A stretch of 10,136 nucleotides of DNA, from contig JAIRZW010000057.1 of the NCBI GenBank assembly GCA_031267015.1, forward strand, positions 1-10,136, read 5' to 3'. How positions within the stretch are numbered: position 1 is the first letter of the stretch; every line of letters starts with the position of its first letter. Of the stretch, positions 5,573 through 10,136 are shown one piece after another. The position numbers were made by a program, and so were the translations under genes. The notes beneath the pieces are model-generated. The model made no database searches. It saw nothing but the letters and a program-made list of their open reading frames with translations, and was not told the origin of the DNA. This DNA comes from Heliobacteriaceae bacterium (GTDB taxonomy: Bacteria > Cyanobacteriota > Vampirovibrionia > Gastranaerophilales > Gastranaerophilaceae).

Positions 5573-6079
5573 GTTAGATTTTATTTTTTCTTCTTTTTCT
5601 TCCGTCAGCTTGAGCTGGTCGGCTTCCTCGTCCCCGCAAACACATTCAAGCTCCGAGCAAAGACACTGCTCCTCTGATTCTTCCTCAAGTTCTTCCTCGC
5701 GCTCGTCGATTTCCTCGTCGCTATTTTCTTGGATTGCTTCGTCGGTGCCCTCCTCGCAATGACATGATTCTTCCTCAATCTCGTCCTCGTCTTTTGCGCG
5801 GATTACAGGAATCGACAACATTAAAGCCATCTGGCCGTCGTCTTCTTCAAGGTTCAGTTCAAGCGCCTCGTTGTCCATTTCAAGGTATTTGGTAAGCAGT
5901 TTTACCAAATCTTTTCTCATGCGCTCAAGCAGCGCAGGGTTAATATTCGTTCTGTCCTGCATAAGCACGACACGCAAGCGGTTGCGCGCAACGTCTTTTG
6001 TGTGGCTTTCCTGCTCTGCCTGACGGAAAAATCCGATTACTTTATTATATACGTCTGCGAAAAAATTGTTGTCTCTCAT
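5558..6079 (-). CDS. minE: cell division topological specificity factor MinE with acidic Cys-containing C-terminal extension
   Basis: The start is the ATG at 6079, one base after the minD stop, with GGAG seven bases upstream; an upstream ATG in minD has no family support. The product is 173 residues, about twice the 85-100 usual for MinE. Residues 1-95 are the MinE domain: an N-terminal anti-MinCD segment, then KDVARNRLRVVLMQDRTNINP (28-48) and MRKDLVKLLTKYLEMDNEALELNLE. MinE stimulates the MinD ATPase at the membrane and drives the Min oscillation. Residues 96-173 are dominated by Glu and Asp and carry the cysteine groups CHC (106-108), CLC (139-141) and CVC (146-148). Codons 106-117 derive from a dispersed palindromic repeat inserted in frame. 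The gene closes the minCDE operon, and its stop is inside a terminator. Confidence 0.93.
   Translation of the reverse strand: MRDNNFFADVYNKVIGFFRQAEQESHTKDVARNRLRVVLMQDRTNINPALLERMRKDLVKLLTKYLEMDNEALELNLEEDDGQMALMLSIPVIRAKDEDEIEEESCHCEEGTDEAIQENSDEEIDEREEELEEESEEQCLCSELECVCGDEEADQLKLTEEKEEKIKSNKKTG
5731..5764. repeat. dispersed ATTGCGAGG...GAAGCAATCC repeat inside minE
   Basis: The coding strand reads TGTCATTGCGAGGAGG, then GCACC, then GACGAAGCAATCC, with ATTGC/GCAAT terminal arms. This pattern, translated as CHCEExxDEAI, is a well-known dispersed palindromic sequence in many unrelated bacterial genomes. Here it is read in frame without a stop and adds about 11 residues to the acidic tail of MinE. 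Only one copy is visible in this window; the assignment is from memory of the repeat. Confidence 0.75.
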
Positions 6080-6080
6080 T

Positions 6081-6896
6081 TTACTTCTCCTTTCCAACAA
6101 GTCCGGAGAAGAATTTTTTAACCTTCGCCACTACGCCGGTGTCTTCTTCCAAATCCATAAACGGCACGTCTTCGCCCATAATCCGGCGCGCTACGTTTTG
6201 GTAAGCCTTGCCGGCAGGTGATTTTTCATCGTTTACGATTGGTTCGCCTTTGTTGGTCGAGGTTATAATGCCTGTGTCTTCAGGGATTATGCCGACTAAT
6301 TCGGAGGAAAGTATTTCCACAACGTCGTCTACGCTCATCATGTCGTTCGATTTAACGAGGCTTGGGCGCACACGATTAATCAGAAGTTTATAAGATTTCA
6401 TGTCCTCTTTTGCTTCCAAAAGCCCGATAATCCTGTCAGCGTCACGTACTGCGGACATCTCAGGAGTTGTAACAACGATTGCTTCAGACGCTCCGGCTAC
6501 CGCGTTCTGGAAACCCTGTTCAATTCCGGCAGGACAGTCTACAAGAACATAGTCGAAATCTTTTTGAAGCTGTTCGCAAATATCTTTTAGCTGTTCTTCC
6601 GTAACCGCTGATTTATCGCGGGTTTGGGCTGCCGCCAGCAAACACAGGTGCGGGTTTTTCTTGTCCTTAACCAACGCCTGTTTAAGTTTACAGCGTTCTT
6701 CCACTACGTCTACAATCGTGTAAACGATTCTGTTTTCAAGGCCCAAAAGCAAATCAAGGTTTCTCAAGCCCAAGTCTGTGTCTATCATGACGACTTTTTT
6801 GCCTGACTTTGCCAGTGCTGTTCCTATATTGGCGTTGGTGGTTGTTTTACCGACCCCGCCTTTGCCTGATGTAATTACGATAACTCTACCAGTCAT
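6081..6896 (-). CDS. minD: septum site-determining ATPase MinD
   Basis: The product is 271 residues, the usual MinD length. MinD is a deviant Walker P-loop ATPase that dimerises on ATP, binds the membrane, recruits MinC to block FtsZ away from midcell and is released by MinE. The deviant Walker A GKGGVGKTT is at 11-19 with the signature first Lys at 12. IDTDLGLRNLD (38-48) holds the switch I Asp40, and DYVLVDCPAGIEQGF (115-129) is the Walker B/switch II region. The last residues VVAKVKKFFSGLVGKEK form an amphipathic membrane-targeting helix. It starts nine bases after minC, with GGAG overlapping the minC stop region, and minE follows after one base, so the three are cotranscribed and coupled. 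Confidence 0.98.
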   Translation of the reverse strand: MTGRVIVITSGKGGVGKTTTNANIGTALAKSGKKVVMIDTDLGLRNLDLLLGLENRIVYTIVDVVEERCKLKQALVKDKKNPHLCLLAAAQTRDKSAVTEEQLKDICEQLQKDFDYVLVDCPAGIEQGFQNAVAGASEAIVVTTPEMSAVRDADRIIGLLEAKEDMKSYKLLINRVRPSLVKSNDMMSVDDVVEILSSELVGIIPEDTGIITSTNKGEPIVNDEKSPAGKAYQNVARRIMGEDVPFMDLEEDTGVVAKVKKFFSGLVGKEK

Positions 6897-6905
6897 TGTT
6901 TCTCC

Positions 6906-7823
6906 TTAGTTTTCATAAATCCTTTGTATAATAATGTGCTTATCGCGTACACGCGCGACTTCCGGCGTAAACGTGTCTGTTTTCTGGATGTAAGGGATGT
7001 TTGCGCTGTCCGGACGGCGTGCAAAAACATCGGCTATCCGCAGTTGAATCGCGTTCATCTTCAAAGCGCGGATTCTCGCGTATCTGTTGCCCTCAGCCGA
7101 AGTCAATCCGGTACCTGCCTGAGCGATTCCGCCGAGCACTCCCCACACCGTAATATCGCCTTTTGCAATGATTTCCGAACCCGGGTGAACATCACCGATA
7201 ATTACAAGGTTCCCGTCGGAATTTATGCTCTGGCCGGAGCGAATCGTGCGCTGGATGTAAAGCGTCGGAAGCTTTTCGGTTTCTTTCAACTGTTCTTTGA
7301 TTTCCTCTGTTATATCCTCAACCTGAACATTATTCGCGTTTGCAATCTGTTTATTAAAGTCCGCGTAAGGGTCTTGCCCGGTTTCGTCCTCGTTGATATA
7401 CTGCATTTCTTCTATATCAGCGTACTTGTAATCCTTTGAGTCATATTCTTCAAAGTCTTCGCTGCCAAAAATCTTATCCAGCGCGAGTTCAAGTTCTTTG
7501 TTCGATTGAACTGGGTCTGCGCCGAATTCAGGCGTCGGAACTTTGTTTTCAATTTCGGAAACAGGGATTTCAAGGCTGTTCGCGGAAGCACGTGTTTCAT
7601 CAGACGTCGTTGTGATGAATTCAAGTTTTGAGTTCATGCACTCAATCAGCGCTCTTATACTGGTCAACTGAGAAATGTTTATGTCAATTTCGCCGAGTTT
7701 AAGCCGCACGTTCTTGCCTTTGACATCTTCAAGCACGCTGCTTAGTTCGTAAATAATTTCCGAAGTTTTGCGCGCGTTGCTTACGTCAACTATAAAACTG
7801 TTTTCTACAAATCCCGCTTTCAT
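6906..7823 (-). CDS. minC: septum site-determining protein MinC with long acidic linker
   Basis: The product is 305 residues, longer than E. coli MinC (231). MinC inhibits FtsZ polymerisation and is positioned by MinD. Residues 1-90 fit the N-terminal FtsZ-interacting domain (VRLKLGEIDIN near 39-49). Residues 187-285 form the C-terminal beta-helix that binds MinD: LYIQRTIRSGQSI, GNLVIIGDVHPGSEIIAKGDITVWGVLGGIAQAG and the RIADVF strand are all typical. Residues 91-186 are a long acidic linker rich in Glu, Asp, Asn and Tyr without a domain I recognise; it accounts for the extra length. A GGAAGGA site precedes the ATG. It is the first gene of minCDE. Confidence 0.95.
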   Translation of the reverse strand: MKAGFVENSFIVDVSNARKTSEIIYELSSVLEDVKGKNVRLKLGEIDINISQLTSIRALIECMNSKLEFITTTSDETRASANSLEIPVSEIENKVPTPEFGADPVQSNKELELALDKIFGSEDFEEYDSKDYKYADIEEMQYINEDETGQDPYADFNKQIANANNVQVEDITEEIKEQLKETEKLPTLYIQRTIRSGQSINSDGNLVIIGDVHPGSEIIAKGDITVWGVLGGIAQAGTGLTSAEGNRYARIRALKMNAIQLRIADVFARRPDSANIPYIQKTDTFTPEVARVRDKHIIIQRIYEN

Positions 7824-7907
7824 ATTTTTCCTTCCACAAATCTGGGCATGCTCATGACGATACAGGAAAAATTTTTAAACTGCAACAATTCATTAAGAAA
7901 TATTTAA
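7824..7907 (-). promoter_or_regulatory. possible minCDE promoter region
   Basis: The 84-base gap between the lysozyme stop and minC is AT-rich. On the minus strand TTGCAG and TATCGT are 17 bases apart about 50-80 nt before the minC ATG. Both boxes are weak matches, and no convincing terminator follows the lysozyme gene, so read-through from it is also possible. Confidence 0.3.
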
Positions 7908-8669
7908 TTAAGCGACCTGAGTGTCTAAAAAGTTTGACAAATTATTTAAACGGTTACTCCAGCCTTTTTCAAAAACCTTTTGGGTCGAATTATTAGCTAC
8001 AATTCTTTTGTGAAGGTTATCGCGCTGTGCTAAAAGATTATCCGTACTGCCGCCGCTTTTGTTGAACATTTTTTTAGCTGTTTCCGGACCGTGCGCCACT
8101 GCCGCGTCAAATAATGCTATGGCCATTTTAGGGTCTGAAACTTTATCAGCGCCGGAACCCTTCCAGAAGCCATAATAATAAATCTTCTTCGCCTCATCTT
8201 TGGTAAGATCTTTCACGTCTTTTTTCGGCAGACCGAATTTCGGAGCAAGCCAGTCGTATGTTGTCTGGGTTACGCCCATATTTGTTTTGCCGCCGCGGTC
8301 ATATTTGTGGTTTACGTATCCGCCTTCTGCCTTAAACAAGAACGTTATAGCTTTTTCAAAAACTTCGTCACTTGTTTTGAAATTGCTTTTTATTGAAATC
8401 TTGCTTTCAGGCGCGCTGATTTTTAACCCGCCGCTCTCTGACGCACTTTTGGAGGATGAAAGCAGATTGCTGAATAAGTTTTTATAATTATCATAATTTT
8501 TATAATTATCATAATTAGTATCATAACTAATTCTTGGTGTGAAGTTAAAAAGCGGCGGCCACGACATTACCGGCGGCGCAGAAAATGACCAAAATTTCGG
8601 TATAACAGGATACACAGGCCTGTTGTAAAATATATTATTATTTAAGTCGTAAAAATACTCAAACGTCAT
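7908..8669 (-). CDS. predicted lysozyme, glycoside hydrolase family 108 type, with Asn/Tyr-rich N-terminus
   Basis: The product is 253 residues. The C-terminal 155 residues resemble GH108 N-acetylmuramidases (the ZliS/secretion activator group), which cut the glycan strands of peptidoglycan. AEGGYVN at 114-120 holds the catalytic Glu115 of the EGG signature, followed by DRGGKTNMGVTQTTYDW (124-140), DLTKDEAKKIYYYGFWK and FDAAVAHGPETAKKMF. The end (VFEKGWSNRLNNL) fits the peptidoglycan-binding domain often found after GH108. Residues 1-100 are unlike the family: aromatic, Asn- and Pro-rich, with NYDNYKNYDNYKN from a tandem DNA duplication, and a Ser-rich part. No signal peptide is visible, so export would need a holin or another route. 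AAGGGG lies eight bases before the ATG. It could be a prophage remnant, but no other phage gene is near. Confidence 0.8.
   Translation of the reverse strand: MTFEYFYDLNNNIFYNRPVYPVIPKFWSFSAPPVMSWPPLFNFTPRISYDTNYDNYKNYDNYKNLFSNLLSSSKSASESGGLKISAPESKISIKSNFKTSDEVFEKAITFLFKAEGGYVNHKYDRGGKTNMGVTQTTYDWLAPKFGLPKKDVKDLTKDEAKKIYYYGFWKGSGADKVSDPKMAIALFDAAVAHGPETAKKMFNKSGGSTDNLLAQRDNLHKRIVANNSTQKVFEKGWSNRLNNLSNFLDTQVA
8481..8516. repeat. perfect 18-bp tandem duplication inside the lysozyme gene
   Basis: The unit TTTATAATTATCATAATT occurs twice in a row, followed by a degenerate third part. Being 18 bases long, it keeps the frame and encodes the repeated NYDNYK segment at about residues 52-63. Confidence 0.9.
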
Positions 8670-8785
8670 GTTTATCCCCTTGTATATATAAAGTATTTAT
8701 TTTATGAATATTTGCCCATATATGAACTTTTGTAAACATTGTTTATATCCAAAACAGCATGTTTATTATATTATATAAAGATATT
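8670..8785. promoter_or_regulatory. divergent promoter region with candidate operator
   Basis: This AT-rich gap separates the divergent lysozyme and regulator genes. The palindrome TAAACATTGTTTA (8733-8745) has arms of six bases around one central base. Its left part is also TTTACA on the minus strand, a five-of-six -35 box with AATATT 18 bases further on, facing the lysozyme. On the plus strand TATTAT (8764-8769) could be a -10 box for the regulator with TTGTTT 19 bases upstream. An autoregulated operator is plausible; the pairing with the regulator is inference. Confidence 0.4.
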
Positions 8786-9499
8786 ATGGCTTTTAATGAA
8801 ACTAAAACACATGAAATCACGGTCGATGTCGTGATTCTGACACTAAAATATGACGCTTTGCATGTTCTGCTTGTGAAGCGCCAGAATGAACCGTTTAAAG
8901 ACAAATGGGTAATCCCCGGCGGCTATGTGCGCTTGTCCGAAAACCTTGACCAGGCGGCTGTACGTATTCTTAAAGAGCGCACAAATGTTGACAATGTCTA
9001 TCTTGAACAGCTTTATACGTTCGGCGACCCGCTACGCCACCCGAGCGGAAGGGTTATTACATGCGCATATTTTGCACTGGTACGTACTGAAGATATTCAA
9101 ATTACTCCGACGCCGGAATTGGGATGGCATAAGGTTTTTAGCCTTCCGCCGCTGGCGTTCGACCACAAAGAAATTATTTCATATTCGCTTAAACGCACGC
9201 GCGAAAGACTTGAACTCTGCCCGGTCGCATATCAATTATTAAACGAAAAATTCACACTGACTGAAATGCAAAAAGCTTATGAATTAATCATGGGCAAAAA
9301 GCTGGACAAACGGAATTTCAGGAAAAAAGCGATTTCAACAACCGGTTTGATTGAACTTGACGAGTATACAAAATCATCCTCAAAGCGGCCGGCAAGACTG
9401 TACAAATTTCAGGCGATTGAGTTAAACTCAAGAAGGGCGCACTTTATATCAAACGGAACAAAAGAATCAGGGATTCAACCGAAGAAAGGCAATAAATAA
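8786..9499 (+). CDS. NrtR-like transcriptional regulator: degenerate Nudix domain plus winged helix
   Basis: The start is the ATG at 8786 (237 residues). An upstream in-frame ATG at 8759 adds MFIILYKDI, which has no family look and no ribosome site. Residues 10-135 are a Nudix fold: ITVDVVILTL, LHVLLVKRQNEPFKDKWVIPGGYV and the box position GYVRLSENLDQAAVRILKER. The box departs from GX5EX7REUXEEXGU: RE is RI, EE is ER and the Gly is Asn, so hydrolysis is unlikely. Residues 140-212 match the C-terminal winged helix of NrtR-type proteins (FTLTEMQKAYELIMGKKLDKRNFRKK, glycine-less RPARLYKF). NrtR proteins sense ADP-ribose or related nucleotides and control NAD metabolism; the target here is unknown as no NAD gene is in the window. 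secG starts on the last base of its stop codon. Confidence 0.85.
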   Translation: MAFNETKTHEITVDVVILTLKYDALHVLLVKRQNEPFKDKWVIPGGYVRLSENLDQAAVRILKERTNVDNVYLEQLYTFGDPLRHPSGRVITCAYFALVRTEDIQITPTPELGWHKVFSLPPLAFDHKEIISYSLKRTRERLELCPVAYQLLNEKFTLTEMQKAYELIMGKKLDKRNFRKKAISTTGLIELDEYTKSSSKRPARLYKFQAIELNSRRAHFISNGTKESGIQPKKGNK

Positions 9500-9723
9500 T
9501 GATTACATTTATCTGGACAACACAAATATTCGCGGCAATTCTGCTGATTGTTTTAATCCTGCTTCACTCGCCAAAGGGCGACGGAATCGCAGGCATGGGC
9601 GGAGCATCGCATATTTTTGCTTCCCAAAAAAGCGCTGAAAAAGGGTTGAATAAGCTTACGGCGATTATCGCGGGAATTTTTGTTTTGTGCACGTTCCTAA
9701 TCGGATACGGAATAATTAAATAG
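9499..9723 (+). CDS. secG: preprotein translocase subunit SecG
   Basis: The product is 74 residues, the small SecG form. SecG is the non-essential inner-membrane partner of SecY and SecE and helps SecA-driven export. Two membrane segments are visible: about 3-21 (IWTTQIFAAILLIVLILL) and about 53-72 (LTAIIAGIFVLCTFLIGYG). Between them lies the signature loop HSPKGDGIAGMGGASHIF followed by a basic stretch. The ATG shares one base with the regulator stop (TAATG), with AAAGG upstream, and its own TAG shares a base with the next start, so it is inside a three-gene operon. secG is often next to tpiA or pgk in other bacteria; the neighbours here differ. Confidence 0.93.
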   Translation: MITFIWTTQIFAAILLIVLILLHSPKGDGIAGMGGASHIFASQKSAEKGLNKLTAIIAGIFVLCTFLIGYGIIK

Positions 9724-10136
9724 TGAATGGTGAACAGTTCAGCAAAAATATACTGGTGACAGGTGCGTCGCGCGGAATCGGCAAGGCTATTGCAGAAGAA
9801 TTGGCTGCTGTCGGGGAGGTTTACATCACAGGACGCGACGAAAATGCCCTGAAACTGTGCGACAGCAAGGGTTATTGCGTATGCGACCTGGCCGAAAACG
9901 TCGATGTTCTGGCTGATTTTGTCTGCGAAAATAAAATTGACGTACTTGTGAACAATGCAGGCGAGTATGTTTACGGAGCTGTTGAGGATGCTTCAAAAGA
10001 AGATATTCAGCGGATTTACGCGGCAAACCTCATGGCGCCGGCGTATTTGATTTCAAAGGCTGTGCCTTTTATGAAAGAAAAAAAATGGGGCCGGATTGTC
10101 AACATAGGTTCAATTTCGGGGGTTATGGGCGAGGCA
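9723..10136 (+). CDS. short-chain dehydrogenase/reductase, N-terminal part
   Basis: The frame is open from the GTG at 9723 to the window end: 138 codons. A start at this GTG overlaps the secG stop by one base (TAGTG); the nearby ATG at 9727 is in another frame. The cofactor motif TGASRGIG is at 13-20, NNAG at 77-80, the catalytic Asn in YAANL near 102, and the active-site Ser in VNIGSISG near 130. The YxxxK pair should lie just past the edge. ITGRD at the end of the second strand and the CDL that follows fit a classical SDR that binds NAD(P)H. It could be a FabG-like reductase or a general oxidoreductase; the substrate cannot be told from this part. Confidence 0.9.
   Translation, partial: MNGEQFSKNILVTGASRGIGKAIAEELAAVGEVYITGRDENALKLCDSKGYCVCDLAENVDVLADFVCENKIDVLVNNAGEYVYGAVEDASKEDIQRIYAANLMAPAYLISKAVPFMKEKKWGRIVNIGSISGVMGEA

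Noticed and set aside
5571..5762. Ser-rich plus-strand frame opposite minE
   Set aside because: It is the mirror of the Glu-rich minE tail (GAG/GAA read as CTC/TTC/TCT) and has no ribosome site or homology.
6080..6100. Upstream ATG at 6100 as start of minE
   Set aside because: It lies within minD, gives a non-family N-terminus, and the ATG at 6079 has a GGAG site at good spacing.
7412..7624. Second minus-strand frame inside minC
   Set aside because: It overlaps the acidic linker in another frame; minC is continuous through the region with both domains intact, so there is no frameshift.
8759..8785. Upstream ATG as start of the NrtR-like gene
   Set aside because: It lacks a ribosome site and adds nine residues without family similarity; it may also overlap the promoter.

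Overview
The window carries most of the S10 ribosomal-protein operon on the minus strand (rpsJ-rplC-rplD-rplW-rplB-rpsS-rplV-rpsC-rplP-rpmC, positions 5439 down to 1). Upstream of it, also on the minus strand, lie a minC-minD-minE division-site operon (7823 to 5558) and a predicted GH108-type lysozyme (8669 to 7908). On the plus strand is a divergent set of three genes: a NrtR-like Nudix/winged-helix regulator, secG and a short-chain dehydrogenase cut by the window end (8786 to 10136). No tRNA, rRNA, CRISPR array or transposase was seen. The longest stretch without a gene is 285 bases (4834-5118), and it consists largely of inverted repeats.

The organism is a Gram-negative-type bacterium with a complete MinCDE system. 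The MinE and L16/S3 sequences look cyanobacterium-like, but photosynthetic cyanobacteria usually keep rpsJ in the str cluster rather than at the head of S10. My best guess is a non-photosynthetic relative of Cyanobacteria (Melainabacteria/Vampirovibrionia). This is inference from remembered sequences, not from a search.

The S10 operon has its own sigma70-type promoter (TTGACA, 17 bp, TAGGAT), which directly follows a bidirectional terminator shared with the end of minE. The gene order is textbook but the spacing is not. Three junctions are tight (1 nt, 11 nt, 4-nt overlap), while every other gap is 103 to 285 nt and contains palindromic repeats. I distinguish three families: R1, one copy, built around a CCGGGAT stem-loop; R2, three copies, with a CCCTCACCC end and a CCCTCTCCC end around a variable cruciform; and R3, two nearly identical copies of about 130 bp between rplV and rpsC and between rplB and rpsS. 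A fourth known repeat type (ATTGCGAGG...GAAGCAATCC) lies in frame inside minE.

R3 is the most interesting feature. The two genes that follow it, rpsC and rpsS, are the only genes of the S10 and min operons in the window without a Shine-Dalgarno sequence next to the expected ATG. Both R3 copies carry AAGG five bases before a GTG that opens a conserved short reading frame. Upstream of rpsC this frame ends 5 nt before the ATG; upstream of rpsS it runs in frame into S19. Paired base changes preserve two hairpins. R3 could therefore be a dispersed element that supplies translation initiation, or a cis-acting RNA that controls it.

On the right, the regulator gene diverges from the lysozyme gene around a TAAACATTGTTTA palindrome. 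Its Nudix box has lost key residues, which suggests a sensor-regulator rather than an active hydrolase. It is joined to secG and the dehydrogenase by single-base stop/start overlaps, so the three are probably cotranscribed.
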